Below are positions 17,131-26,608 of a stretch of DNA of 64,000 bases, one piece after another (the first letter of the stretch is position 1; each line of letters opens with the position of its first letter). Origin of the DNA: Alphaproteobacteria bacterium (GTDB taxonomy: Bacteria; Pseudomonadota; Alphaproteobacteria; Micropepsales; Micropepsaceae). The DNA lies in the NCBI GenBank assembly GCA_017307355.1, contig JAFKFG010000009.1, positions 1-64,000 on the forward strand, given 5' to 3'. Below the pieces are notes generated by a model. It was not told the DNA's origin. It saw only the letters and a program-made list of their open reading frames with translations, and did no database searches. Made by a program: the position numbers and the translations under genes.

Positions 17131-17132
17131 CC

Positions 17133-17579
17133 ATGCAGACCCGCATCCGCATCCAGCGCGAGGATTTCGATCTCAACCGGGAAGTCGCGGACCTGACCAC
17201 GGACGGTGAAGCGGGGGCGGTTGCCAGCTTCACCGGCCATGTCCGCAAGGAGGGCGATCTTTCCACGCTTACCCTGGAACATTATCCGCACATGACCGAG
17301 GCGGAGATCGCCCGCCTGGTCGCGGAAGCGGGCACGCGCTGGCCGCTCACCGGCGTCACTGTGATCCACCGGGTGGGAAGCCTGAAGCCCGGCGACAGCA
17401 TCGTGCTGGTGGCGGTGGCCTCGCAGCACCGCCATGCCGCGTTCCAGGCCTGCGAATTCCTGATGGATTTCCTCAAGACCCATGCGCCCTTCTGGAAGGA
17501 AGAAGCGCGAGGCGCAACGCATCACTGGGTCGAGCATCGCCACAGCGATGACGATGCGGCGAAAAGGTGGGAGTCCTAA
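17133..17579 (+). CDS. moaE: molybdopterin synthase catalytic subunit
   Basis: MoaE receives sulfur from MoaD and converts cyclic pyranopterin monophosphate to molybdopterin. The 148-residue protein has AVASFTGHVRKEGDLSTL, the region LTGVTVIHRVGSLKPGDSIV, and the catalytic C-terminal FLKTHAPFWKEE with the essential lysine. The next gene is convergent, and a diverged copy of the double-hairpin repeat fills the junction. Confidence 0.95.
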   Translation: MQTRIRIQREDFDLNREVADLTTDGEAGAVASFTGHVRKEGDLSTLTLEHYPHMTEAEIARLVAEAGTRWPLTGVTVIHRVGSLKPGDSIVLVAVASQHRHAAFQACEFLMDFLKTHAPFWKEEARGATHHWVEHRHSDDDAAKRWES

Positions 17580-17596
17580 CTCCCCAACTCCTCTCA

Positions 17597-17692
17597 CCAT
17601 GGGCGGGCCCGCCGCGCATAGCGCGGCCAGGAACAAAGCCCCGCCCATCCAGCTTGCGTCGCGATGGATGGCTGGGTCGGGCCCGGCCATGG
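17597..17692. repeat. diverged copy of the convergent-junction double hairpin
   Basis: The block starts CCATGGGCGGGC and ends GGCCCGGCCATGG, the same ends as the 58-bp elements at 20915 and 29869. The loop of the first hairpin is replaced by about 25 extra bases rich in GCGC, and the spacer between hairpins is longer. It lies between moaE and ilvE, which converge. It probably acts as a bidirectional terminator. Confidence 0.7.
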
Positions 17693-17709
17693 AGGAGACG
17701 AAAGATTCG

Positions 17710-18600
17710 CTACGCGGTCACCTTCACGCCGCGCACTTCATCGGAATAAGCGTTCATCAGCAATTCCGTCAGCTTGCCCGGCTTGAAGCGATAGGGGCCG
17801 ATTTCCGACACCGGAGTCACTTCCGCCGCCGATCCGGTGAGGAAACATTCGCTGAATTCGCTCATCTCTTCCGGCTTGATATGGCGTTCGATCACCGGGA
17901 TCTGGCGCGCCTTGGCGATGGCGATCACCGACTGGCGGGTGATGCCGTTGAGGAAGCAATCCGGGATCGGCGTATGCAGGGTGCCGTCCTTGACGAAGAA
18001 GATGTTCGCGCCGGTCGCTTCGGCCACCAGGCCGCGATAATCCAGCATCATCGCATCGGCATAGCCTTTGGCTTCCGCCTCATGCTTGGAGATGGTGCAG
18101 ATCATGTAGAGGCCGGCCGCCTTGGCGTGCACCGGCTCGGTGTCCGCGGCGGGGCGGCGCCAGCGCGAAATGTCGAGACGGATGCCCTTCAGTTTTTCTT
18201 CCGGGCTGAAATAGGACGGCCAGGGCCAGCAGGCGATGGCGACATGGATTTTGGTGTTCTGGGCGGAGACCGCCATCATCTCGCTGCCGCGGAACGCGAC
18301 GGGACGGACATAGCCGTCCTTGATGCCCTGCACCTCGCAGGCGGCGATGCAGGCGGCGTTGATCTCGTCCTGGGTGAAGGGAATTTTCATGCCCAGCTGC
18401 TCGGCCGAGAAGAAAAACCGCGCGGTATGCTCCTTCAGCTTGTAGATGGTGCCGTTATAGATGCGCTCGCCTTCGAACACGGAGGAGCCGTAATGCAGCC
18501 CGTGAGTCAGCACATGGGTCTTGGCGTCCTTCCAGGGGATCAGCTTGCCGTCGTACCAAAGGCTGCCTTCACGCTGGTCGAAGGGGATCATGTCTGCCAT
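17710..18600 (-). CDS. ilvE: branched-chain amino acid aminotransferase
   Basis: IlvE catalyses the last transamination in valine, leucine and isoleucine synthesis. The 296-residue class IV PLP enzyme begins with the conserved LWYDGKLIPWKDAKTHVLTH and continues HYGSSVFEGERIY. It has the PLP lysine in VHAKAAGLYM, the cofactor-phosphate region AEATGANIFFV and the ECFLTGSAAEVTPV loop. ATG 18600 gives a full N-terminus. It is transcribed alone, divergent from the two-component genes, and ilvA lies separately at 53.5 kb. Confidence 0.95.
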   Translation of the reverse strand: MADMIPFDQREGSLWYDGKLIPWKDAKTHVLTHGLHYGSSVFEGERIYNGTIYKLKEHTARFFFSAEQLGMKIPFTQDEINAACIAACEVQGIKDGYVRPVAFRGSEMMAVSAQNTKIHVAIACWPWPSYFSPEEKLKGIRLDISRWRRPAADTEPVHAKAAGLYMICTISKHEAEAKGYADAMMLDYRGLVAEATGANIFFVKDGTLHTPIPDCFLNGITRQSVIAIAKARQIPVIERHIKPEEMSEFSECFLTGSAAEVTPVSEIGPYRFKPGKLTELLMNAYSDEVRGVKVTA

Positions 18601-18761
18601 CTTTTACCGTCCTCAACTACCGGCCGGGGAGCCGGTTTCCGGGTCCCGGGCATATCAGGCTTGCCCCGTTTCCGCCCAGGTTTTACTTATGTCAGCATGG
18701 CGGACGCGAAAACCGCAAGAGCCCAAAGAGCGCACATGACGGGCGATCGGGAATAGCAGCC

Positions 18762-19472
18762 ATGACCCCAGTCAAACCCTCGCTTTCCGACCCGCATCTG
18801 CTGGTGGTGGATGACGACGAAAGGCTGCGCGCCCTGCTCACCCGCTATTTGTCCGGAAACGGATTTCGCGTCAGCGCCGCCGCCCATGCCGGCGACGCCC
18901 GATCGCTCATGAAAAGCATCGCCTTCGATTGCCTGATCCTGGACGTGATGATGCCGGGCGAATCCGGGCTGGAATTGGCCAAGGCGATAAGGAGCCAATC
19001 GCAGGTGCCGATCCTGATGCTGACGGCGCGGGGCGACGCGGCCGACCGTATCGCGGGCCTGGAATTGGGCGCCGACGATTATCTGCCCAAGCCGTTCGAG
19101 CCGCGCGAACTTCTCTTGCGCATCAACGCCCTGCTTCGCCGCGCCACGCCGGTGCAGGAAAACGCCAGCAAGCCGGTCCAGATGGGCGATGCGGTTTACG
19201 ATCCCGCCGCCTCGCGCCTCACCCGCGGCGGCAAACCGGTCAAGCTGACCAGTTCGGAAGCGGCGTTGCTGCAATTGTTCGCCGCCAATGCCGGTCATTC
19301 CTTCTCGCGCAGCGACCTGTGCGCCCGGCTGGGTGTGGCGCTGGAGCGTTCGATCGATGTGCAGGTGACGCGCCTGCGCCGCAAGATCGAGGAGGATCCC
19401 AAGCTGCCGCTCTATCTGCAGACGGTTCGAGGTGTTGGATATGTCTTGGTGCCTGACCGCAATGGAACGTGA
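18762..19472 (+). CDS. OmpR-family response regulator with a replaced 3' end
   Basis: A 236-residue regulator: receiver domain with phosphoacceptor Asp61 in LILDVMMPGESG, acidic pocket VVDDDE and the lysine in YLPKPFEP, then a winged-helix DNA-binding domain (LTSSEAALLQLFAANAGHSF, then SIDVQVTRLRRKIEEDP). It pairs with the histidine kinase downstream. The final codons (GVGYVLVPDRNGT) use atypical A/T-rich synonyms. A second, in-family version of the same ending (GVGYVLVPNRNG) lies 88 bases further on in another frame, overlapping the kinase start. The present end therefore looks like a recombination product. Confidence 0.93.
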   Translation: MTPVKPSLSDPHLLVVDDDERLRALLTRYLSGNGFRVSAAAHAGDARSLMKSIAFDCLILDVMMPGESGLELAKAIRSQSQVPILMLTARGDAADRIAGLELGADDYLPKPFEPRELLLRINALLRRATPVQENASKPVQMGDAVYDPAASRLTRGGKPVKLTSSEAALLQLFAANAGHSFSRSDLCARLGVALERSIDVQVTRLRRKIEEDPKLPLYLQTVRGVGYVLVPDRNGT

Positions 19473-19557
19473 TCGCCATCATTTTTCAAAGCCCCAATGC
19501 GGACGCATGGGGGCGTGCGGCGTGGGTTACGTGCTGGTGCCCAACCGCAATGGCTGA
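19473..19557 (+). other. orphaned original 3' end of the response-regulator gene
   Basis: At 19519-19557 the codons for GVGYVLVPNRNG and a TGA are present, in a frame shifted relative to the current regulator gene. They overlap the kinase ATG (19550) in the close-packed way expected of an ancestral regulator/kinase junction. The preceding 46 bases (19473-19518) have no recognisable coding content. This looks like a remnant left after the functional gene acquired a new ending. Confidence 0.65.
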
Positions 19558-20905
19558 CGCTCGCTCCGAACCGCGATTCCGGCCCGGACGCTTCATCAAG
19601 CGGTTCCTGCCGCGCGGATTGTTCGGCCGCTCGCTGATCATCATCGTGGCGCCGATGGTGATCCTGCAGGGCATCGTCACCTATGTGTTCTTCGAGCGCG
19701 ACCTGGACACCACCACCCGCCGCATGGCCCGCGACGTCGCCGCCGATGTCGCGCTGCTGGCGGCGTTGGAAGACTCCACACCCACTTTGGAACGCGACGG
19801 GTTGCGGGCGCTGTCGGCGCGCGAACTGCGTTACCGCATCACCTTCCATGACGGCGACATGCTGGCGCCGCCCACCGCACCGGCCACCAGCACCATCGAC
19901 CGGGCGCTGGACGACATCCTGGCCAGCAGCATGGGACCCAAGCGCCTGTTCCAGACCAGCCGGGTGGGCAATGACTTCGACATCAAGGTCAATGTGAAGG
20001 ACGGCGTGCTGGACATTCTGGTATCGCGCGACCGCGTTACCGTTTCCCAGCCCGACATCTTCATTCTTTGGATGGTGGGATCGGCGCTGATCCTGCTCGC
20101 GGTGGCGATCCTGTTCCTGCGCAATCAGGTGCGGCCGATCGAAAGGCTGGCGCGGGCCGCCGAAATGTTCGGCAAAGGCAGGCCGGTACCGGACTTCAAG
20201 CCCTATGGCGCCACCGAAGTGCGCCGCGCCGCCCAGGCCTTCATCACCATGCGCGAGCGAATCGAGCGCCATGTCACCCAGCGCACCGAAATGCTGGCGG
20301 GCGTCAGCCACGATCTGAAGACGCCGCTCACCCGCATGAAGCTGGCGCTGGCGATGATGCCGGACGACGCCGACACCCGCGCCTTCAAGGCCGACATCGC
20401 CGAGATGGAGCATATGCTGGACGATTATCTCGCCTTCGCGCGCGGCGAAGGCGGGGAAGAGGCGGAAGAAGCCGATCTGGGCGAATTGGTGCGCGACACC
20501 GCCACGGCAGCCGCCAAGGCCCGCGCCCTGGCCGACGAACGGCTCACCATCACCGCGCCCGATAATCTTATCATGAGCGTGAAAAAAGCCGCGCTGCGCC
20601 GCTGCCTCACCAATCTGGTCGACAATGCGCTGAAGGCCGGCCGCCATGTCGCGGTGAGTCTGGTCCGGGGAGAGCGCCACGCCCTGATCGCGGTCGAGGA
20701 CGACGGCCCCGGCATTCCCGAAGATCGGCGCGAGGAAGCCTTCCGGCCGTTCCACCGCTTGGATCAGGGCCGCAATCTGCAGAAAGGCGGCTCCGGCCTG
20801 GGCCTGGCCATCGCCCGCGACATCGCCCGTGCGCATGGCGGAGATATCACGCTCGACACCAGCGCGATGGGCGGATTGAAGGCGACGATCCGCTTACCGA
20901 TCTAA
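19550..20905 (+). CDS. EnvZ-type sensor histidine kinase
   Basis: A 451-residue inner-membrane kinase: TM1 near residues 28-48, a periplasmic sensor domain of about 120 residues, TM2 near 170-190, a HAMP domain (NQVRPIERLARAAEMFGKG), the dimerisation/phosphoacceptor motif AGVSHDLKTPLTRMKLAL with His254, then the ATP-binding boxes NLVDNALKAG, VEDDGPGIPE and GGSGLGLAIARDIA. ATG 19550 (MADARSEPRF) is chosen because it overlaps the ancestral regulator ending; the frame is open upstream to 19469. It likely phosphorylates the adjacent OmpR-type regulator. The signal sensed is unknown. Confidence 0.92.
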   Translation: MADARSEPRFRPGRFIKRFLPRGLFGRSLIIIVAPMVILQGIVTYVFFERDLDTTTRRMARDVAADVALLAALEDSTPTLERDGLRALSARELRYRITFHDGDMLAPPTAPATSTIDRALDDILASSMGPKRLFQTSRVGNDFDIKVNVKDGVLDILVSRDRVTVSQPDIFILWMVGSALILLAVAILFLRNQVRPIERLARAAEMFGKGRPVPDFKPYGATEVRRAAQAFITMRERIERHVTQRTEMLAGVSHDLKTPLTRMKLALAMMPDDADTRAFKADIAEMEHMLDDYLAFARGEGGEEAEEADLGELVRDTATAAAKARALADERLTITAPDNLIMSVKKAALRRCLTNLVDNALKAGRHVAVSLVRGERHALIAVEDDGPGIPEDRREEAFRPFHRLDQGRNLQKGGSGLGLAIARDIARAHGGDITLDTSAMGGLKATIRLPI

Positions 20906-20914
20906 ACCCTTCCT

Positions 20915-20972
20915 CCATGGCCGGCCTTGAGCCGGCCATCCAGATGGATGGGCGGGTCAAGCCCGCCCATGG
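20915..20972. repeat. 58-bp double-hairpin repeat, inverted identical copy of the one at 29869
   Basis: Two adjacent perfect hairpins: ATGGCCGGC with GCCGGCCAT, and ATGGGCGGG with CCCGCCCAT, separated by a short CCAG spacer. The whole 58 bases are the exact reverse complement of 29869-29926. It lies between the convergent kinase and proC genes, 9 bases after the kinase stop, suggesting bidirectional termination. Confidence 0.92.
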
Positions 20973-20983
20973 CGAAGAGAGAA

Positions 20984-21790
20984 CTATCTTAACTCTTCGG
21001 CTCTCAGCCGCGCGGCGCGGATGGCGCGTTTCATCAGCGATTTCAGCCCGTCATCCGCCATCAGCACATTCAGCGCCGCTTGCGTGGTGCCGCCCGGGCT
21101 GGTGACGGCTTCGCGCAGCGCGGCGGCGGGGGATTTGTCCGCCGCCAGCAAGGCACCGGAGCCCGCCACGGTGGCGCGGGCCAGTTTCTCGGCCTGCTCG
21201 CGAGGCAAGCCTTCGGCAATGCCCGCTTCGGTCATGGCTTCCGCCATCAGGAACAAATAGGCGGGGCCTGATCCCGACACCGCCGTGACGCTGTCGATCA
21301 GGTTTTCCTTGGCGACCCAGATCGTCTCGCCCAATGCCGACAACAGAGCCGTGGCCTTGCGCTTGTCGGCTTGGGTGGTGCCCTTGGCCGCGAACAGGCC
21401 GGTGATGCCCTGGCCGATCGCGCCCGGCGTGTTGGGCATGGCGCGGACGATGCGGGCCTTTTTGCCCCAGGCCTGGAACAGCAATTGGGTATCGGTGCCG
21501 GCGGCGATGGAAATCATCAGTGCGCCGGAACGGGCGAATTCCGCCAGCACTGGCGCTTCATGCTTGAGGATCTGCGGCTTCAACGCCACCACGCAGGCGG
21601 ACAGCTTCTTGGCCTTCACCTGGGAGGGCGCGGCGACCAGGATGATGGCTTTTTTCTTCGCCAAGGTGCGCAGCGCCGGCGACGGCTTGGGCTCGACCAC
21701 GATGATGGGACCGGCCTTGCGCGCGATCCAGCCCTTGAGCAGGGCGCCACCCATGCGACCGGCACCGATCAATAGAAGAGGCGCACTCAC
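20984..21790 (-). CDS. proC: pyrroline-5-carboxylate reductase
   Basis: ProC performs the last step of proline synthesis, reducing pyrroline-5-carboxylate with NAD(P)H. The 268-residue product has the dinucleotide fold LLLIGAGRMGGALLKGW, the segment RIVRAMPNTPGAIGQGITG, and the C-terminal signature AVSGSGPAYLFLMAEAM and EAVTSPGGTTQAAL. The start is GTG 21790. It follows the ybjN-like gene by 10 bases and is probably cotranscribed with it. Confidence 0.95.
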   Translation of the reverse strand: MSAPLLLIGAGRMGGALLKGWIARKAGPIIVVEPKPSPALRTLAKKKAIILVAAPSQVKAKKLSACVVALKPQILKHEAPVLAEFARSGALMISIAAGTDTQLLFQAWGKKARIVRAMPNTPGAIGQGITGLFAAKGTTQADKRKATALLSALGETIWVAKENLIDSVTAVSGSGPAYLFLMAEAMTEAGIAEGLPREQAEKLARATVAGSGALLAADKSPAAALREAVTSPGGTTQAALNVLMADDGLKSLMKRAIRAARLRAEELR

Positions 21791-21800
21791 GCGCGGGCTC

Positions 21801-22307
21801 TCATGCTCTTCCGGCGCACTCCAGCACCGCGGCGGCGACGGCGTCTTCGGCGGTCTTGCCGCCCCACAGCACGAACTGGAACGCCGGATAATAATGTTCG
21901 CAGGCTTCCAGCGCGAGATTGAGCAAGGCTTCGCATTGCGAAGCGCTGGCTTCCGCGCCGGGAAAAATCATGGCGTGACGGAACACGATGGCACCGTCTT
22001 CATGCCAAAGATCGAAATGCCCGATCCACAGCCGCGCATTCACATACATCAGAAGGTCCGCGACATTCTGGCGGCGCACATCTTCGGTGACGCGCATGTC
22101 GAAGGTCGAGGTGATGTGCAGCGACTTCAAATCGTCGCGCCAGGAGAAGCTGAAATGATGGTCGCTCCATTTGCCCGCGACCGACAGGCTGAGCTCGTCG
22201 CGCCCGGAACGCTCGAACGCCCAGCCATTATCCTCGACCGTGCGCTCCAGCATATCGATGGGATGCGGTGCCAGGGCGAATTCGTCGTCCTGATGCGTAA
22301 CAGTCAT
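21801..22307 (-). CDS. YbjN domain-containing protein
   Basis: A 168-residue alpha/beta protein in the YbjN family, related in fold to type III secretion chaperones. It contains HPIDMLERTVEDNGWAFER, WRDDLKSLHITSTFDMRV and NARLWIGHFDLWHEDGAIVF, the usual YbjN strands. ATG 22307 gives the family N-terminus; the frame stays open upstream to 22484 but that text does not look like the family. YbjN proteins are linked to stress and motility phenotypes in enterobacteria; the role in alphaproteobacteria is unknown. Confidence 0.88.
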   Translation of the reverse strand: MTVTHQDDEFALAPHPIDMLERTVEDNGWAFERSGRDELSLSVAGKWSDHHFSFSWRDDLKSLHITSTFDMRVTEDVRRQNVADLLMYVNARLWIGHFDLWHEDGAIVFRHAMIFPGAEASASQCEALLNLALEACEHYYPAFQFVLWGGKTAEDAVAAAVLECAGRA

Positions 22308-22452
22308 GCCCTTGGCTCCAGCCACAAAACGAAGCAGTTGCGGACCAAACTGGCACAAGATTTTGTTAAGGCACAAGAGTCCCACACTCTTGTTCCCCAT
22401 CATGGTTAAAGATTCCACAGCTTTGGCAGCCGGATGGACTCCGAAAAGGAGT

Positions 22453-22704
22453 CTAGGACTGGATTTTCGACTCCAGGGCCGCAATCCGGGCCGCCAGGGA
22501 TTCGTTTTCGGTGCGGGCCTTGGCCGCCATGGCCTTGACCGCCTCGAATTCCTCGCGCGGCACGAAGTCCATCTCGGCCACCAGTCGCTCCAGCCGCTGC
22601 TTCACGAAAGTGTCGATCTCGGCCCGCACCCCCTGGGCCATGCCCGCGGCGTCGGTGAACATCTTGGCCATGCCGTCGAGAAAGGGATTGTCGGTCTGCG
22701 CCAT
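22453..22704 (-). CDS. ubiK: accessory factor UbiK family protein (BMFP)
   Basis: An 83-residue membrane-fusogenic, trimeric coiled-coil protein. N-terminal helix NPFLDGMAKMFTDAAGMAQG, then DFVPREEFEAVKAMAAKA and a C-terminal coiled coil ENESLAARIAALESKI fit the BMFP/UbiK pattern. In E. coli UbiK assists UbiJ and the soluble ubiquinone biosynthesis complex under aerobic conditions. It is divergent from lgt. A short hairpin (GACTCC with GGAGTC, 22437-22453) lies at its 3' end. Confidence 0.88.
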   Translation of the reverse strand: MAQTDNPFLDGMAKMFTDAAGMAQGVRAEIDTFVKQRLERLVAEMDFVPREEFEAVKAMAAKARTENESLAARIAALESKIQS

Positions 22705-22779
22705 CGGAATCTCCTTGGGCCTTATATGAAGAAGGCGCCCGCTTGACACAATGGCCCGAACCATAGCGTTTTGACGCCC

Positions 22780-23661
22780 ATGTTCCTGGCCACAATCCCC
22801 TACCCCCATATGGACCCGGTGCTGGTGCAGCTGGGGCCCTTCGCGATCCGCTGGTATGCGCTGGCCTATATCGCGGCCCTTCTGTTCGCCTGGTGGACCG
22901 TGGCGCGCGCCATGCGCAACAAGTCGCTGTGGACCGATCCGCCGTTCAACGGCCGCCCCCCCGCCACCGACGAGCAGATCGGCGATCTGGTCGTGTGGGG
23001 AACCTTCGGCGTCATCCTGGGCGGACGGCTGGGCTGGGACCTGATCTATGGCATCGGCCTGTGCAGCGTTTCGCCGGATGCCGCTTTCTGCCAGGGCCTG
23101 CCTTACGCTTTTGTCACCAATCCCCTGAAGCTGATCGCCGCCTGGGAAGGCGGCATGTCGTTTCATGGCGGTCTGCTCGGCGTGGTGATCGCGGTATGGC
23201 TGTTCTGCCGCAAGAATAAATTGCCGTTCCTCTCCGTCGCCGATCTGGTCTGCGCTTTCGCGCCGATGGGCCTGTTCTTCGGCCGCCTGGCCAATTTCGT
23301 GAATGGCGAATTGTGGGGCCGGGTCACCGATGTGCCCTGGGCGATGGTCTTTCCCCGCGGCGGGCCTTTGCCCCGCCATCCCAGCCAGCTTTATGAAGCG
23401 GCGCTGGAAGGCATTCTTCTCTTCATCATCCTGCAGGTCGCGCTCCGCGTCTTCCGCGCTCAAAACCGGCCCGGCTTGATCTCGGGCATCTTCTTCCTGG
23501 GCTATGGCACCTTCCGCTTCATCAGCGAATTTTTCCGCGAGCCGGACGCGCCCTTCCTGGGTCCGGTCAGCATGGGCATGGCATTGTCGATCCCGGTCTG
23601 GCTGGGCGCGGCGATCCTGATCGCCATCGCCTTCAAGCCGAAAAATGAACGCGCTCGGTGA
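22780..23661 (+). CDS. lgt: prolipoprotein diacylglyceryl transferase
   Basis: Lgt transfers diacylglycerol from phosphatidylglycerol to the lipobox cysteine of prolipoproteins, in the inner membrane. The 293-residue protein has the catalytic region GGMSFHGGLLGVVIAV with the conserved His, the signature FGRLANFVNGELWGR, and the C-terminal arginine region YGTFRFISEFFREPDAPF. ATG 22780 gives a standard start; TTG 22771 is in frame. It overlaps the downstream methyltransferase gene by 17 bases. Confidence 0.96.
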   Translation: MFLATIPYPHMDPVLVQLGPFAIRWYALAYIAALLFAWWTVARAMRNKSLWTDPPFNGRPPATDEQIGDLVVWGTFGVILGGRLGWDLIYGIGLCSVSPDAAFCQGLPYAFVTNPLKLIAAWEGGMSFHGGLLGVVIAVWLFCRKNKLPFLSVADLVCAFAPMGLFFGRLANFVNGELWGRVTDVPWAMVFPRGGPLPRHPSQLYEAALEGILLFIILQVALRVFRAQNRPGLISGIFFLGYGTFRFISEFFREPDAPFLGPVSMGMALSIPVWLGAAILIAIAFKPKNERAR

Positions 23662-24715
23662 GCGCATCGCGGCCCTGATCGCGGCGCAGGGCCCGATCTC
23701 GGTGGCGCAGTTCATGACCCTGGCGCTGCACGATGCCCAAGGCGGCTATTACGCCACCCGCGATCCGTTCGGCCGCGGCGGCGATTTCATCACCGCGCCG
23801 GAAATCAGCCAGATGTTCGGCGAGATGCTGGGCCTGTGGTGCGGCCAGGCCTGGGTGGATCAGGGCTGCCCGAAAAACACCCGGCTGGTCGAACTGGGGC
23901 CCGGCCGCGGGACCTTGATGGCGGATGCGCTGCGGGCCTTGAAACGCGTGCCGGGATTTCTGGACGAAGTCGAATTGGTGCTGGTCGAAGCCAGCCCCAC
24001 CTTGCGCGACATTCAGCGCGAACGCCTGAAGGATAGCGGCGCCAGGATTCGCTGGAGCGCGCATTTCGAGGTTCAGGAATCGCCGCTGCTGCTTCTGGCC
24101 AACGAATTCTTCGACGCCTTGCCGGTCCGCCAATATGTAAAGACGGCGCGCGGCTGGTGCGAGCGCATGGTGGTGGTCAAGGACGGCGAGCTGGATTTCG
24201 CATTGGCGCCGCAGATCACGCCCGCCGCCGCCATCCCCGCATCGCGCGCCGGCGCGCCGGACGGCGGCGTTTATGAAACCGCGCCCGCCGCCATCTCCTT
24301 GATGGAAGAAATTTCCCGCACGATCGCCAGCCATGGCGGCGCGGCGCTCCTGATCGATTACGGTTATGCCGATGCCGGCTTCGGCGAAACCTTGCAGGCG
24401 GTGCGCGACCATCGTTTCGCGCCCGTCCTGGCCGATCCGGGCGCCAGCGACCTGTCCGCCCATGTCGATTTCACGGCCTTGGGTGAGGCCGCGCGCCATG
24501 GTGGGGCGCAGATCTTCGGGCCAAGGCCGCAAGGCGAATTCCTGGACGGGCTGGGCATCGGCGTGCGGGCCCGGCGCCTGATCCAGTCCCATCCCCCCGA
24601 AGCGGAAAGCCTGACCAAAGCGGTGGCGCGTTTGACCGCGCCGGACCAGATGGGCAATTTGTTTCGGGCGATGGCGGTGTTGCCACCGTCCGCGCCGCCA
24701 CCGCCCGGTTTCTGA
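23645..24715 (+). CDS. class I SAM-dependent methyltransferase, MidA/NDUFAF7 family
   Basis: A 356-residue protein-arginine methyltransferase-like enzyme. It has the family start GPISVAQFMTLALHDAQGGY, the text GDFITAPEISQMFGEMLG, the SAM-binding ELGPGRGTLMADALRAL, and NEFFDALPVRQYV. The mitochondrial homologue NDUFAF7 methylates a complex I subunit during assembly, and bacterial members are presumed to do something similar. It overlaps lgt and is 4 bases before pgeF, a common alphaproteobacterial trio. Confidence 0.92.
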   Translation: MNALGERIAALIAAQGPISVAQFMTLALHDAQGGYYATRDPFGRGGDFITAPEISQMFGEMLGLWCGQAWVDQGCPKNTRLVELGPGRGTLMADALRALKRVPGFLDEVELVLVEASPTLRDIQRERLKDSGARIRWSAHFEVQESPLLLLANEFFDALPVRQYVKTARGWCERMVVVKDGELDFALAPQITPAAAIPASRAGAPDGGVYETAPAAISLMEEISRTIASHGGAALLIDYGYADAGFGETLQAVRDHRFAPVLADPGASDLSAHVDFTALGEAARHGGAQIFGPRPQGEFLDGLGIGVRARRLIQSHPPEAESLTKAVARLTAPDQMGNLFRAMAVLPPSAPPPPGF

Positions 24716-24719
24716 CCCC

Positions 24720-25481
24720 ATGCATATTCACCGCGCCGCCGACCTGCAGACGCTGCCTGGAATCGCGCACGGCTTTTTCGGCCGGGACGGCGGGCTTTCG
24801 ACCGGTGTGTATGCCAGCCTGAATTGCGGGCCAGGCTCGCGCGACGATCCCGCCGCGGTTGCGGGCAACCGGGCGCAAGTGGTTCAGGCCCTGGCGCCCG
24901 GGGCCAAGCTGGTGTCCCTGGCCCAGATCCACAGCGCCATCGTTCATGTCGTGGACAATGCCTGGAACTTCGAACTTCGGCGGGACGGCGACGGCATGGT
25001 CACGGCCCGTCCGGGCGTGATGCTGGGCATTCTCACCGCCGATTGCACGCCCGTCCTGTTTGCGGATGCGCAGGCCGGCGTGATCGGCGCCGCGCATGCC
25101 GGCTGGAAAGGCGCCCTGGCGGGCGTTCTGGAAAACACCGTTGCCGCCATGGTGACCTTGGGCGCCACGCCGGCGCGGATCAGGGCCGCCATCGGACCCA
25201 CCATTTCCCAGGCCAATTATGAAGTGGGCGCGGACATGATGGCGCGCTTTGACGCAGCGGACGGCAAATTCTTCATCGCCTCCGACCGGCCGGACCATTG
25301 CCGCTTCGATCTGCCCGGCTATGCCCGCATGCGGCTGGAACGCGCCGGCGTGGGACAGATTGCCGATCTGGGCCTTTGCACCTATCCGCCGGACAACGGC
25401 TTTTACAGTTTTCGCCGCACCACCCATCGGGGCGAGGCCGATTATGGCCGCGAAATTTCTGCGATTGTGAGAACAGAGTAA
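24720..25481 (+). CDS. pgeF: polyphenol oxidase/purine nucleoside phosphorylase, YfiH (LACC1) family
   Basis: A 253-residue CNF1/YfiH-fold enzyme. The zinc site residues are present: His in LAQIHSAIVHV, Cys in LTADCTPVLFAD and His in GAAHAGWKGALAG. The family start IAHGFFGRDGGLSTG and the C-terminal YSFRRTTHRGEA-like end (FYSFRRTTHRGEADYGRE) also fit. Members have been shown to act as purine nucleoside phosphorylases/adenosine deaminases, and YfiH removes misincorporated L-Ser from peptidoglycan precursors in E. coli. Which activity applies here is not evident. Confidence 0.9.
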   Translation: MHIHRAADLQTLPGIAHGFFGRDGGLSTGVYASLNCGPGSRDDPAAVAGNRAQVVQALAPGAKLVSLAQIHSAIVHVVDNAWNFELRRDGDGMVTARPGVMLGILTADCTPVLFADAQAGVIGAAHAGWKGALAGVLENTVAAMVTLGATPARIRAAIGPTISQANYEVGADMMARFDAADGKFFIASDRPDHCRFDLPGYARMRLERAGVGQIADLGLCTYPPDNGFYSFRRTTHRGEADYGREISAIVRTE

Positions 25482-25565
25482 CAGGTTGCGAGGGGCCCTC
25501 CGGCCCGCTAAAAGCGCGTCATCAAAACTTCATTTCGGCACGATTTTTTGGGGGCTTGGGGCGCA

Positions 25566-26525
<960 letters not shown>

Positions 26526-26608
26526 TCGCGCAAGGCGGCCGCGCATCCGATCGCCTTTGCCTTGAGAACATATGCTGTTAGCGTCCGCCCGCTTTTCGGG
26601 AGGCCCGC

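Noticed and set aside
19469-19549. Upstream start for the histidine kinase
   Set aside because: The added 27 residues (including two Trp and a Cys in a short run) come from the recombination scar. ATG 19550 matches the ancestral regulator/kinase overlap.
22308-22484. Earlier start for the YbjN-domain gene
   Set aside because: The extra N-terminal text is unlike the family, and the segment contains a hairpin (ACAAGAGT/ACTCTTGT) and lies in the ubiK downstream region.
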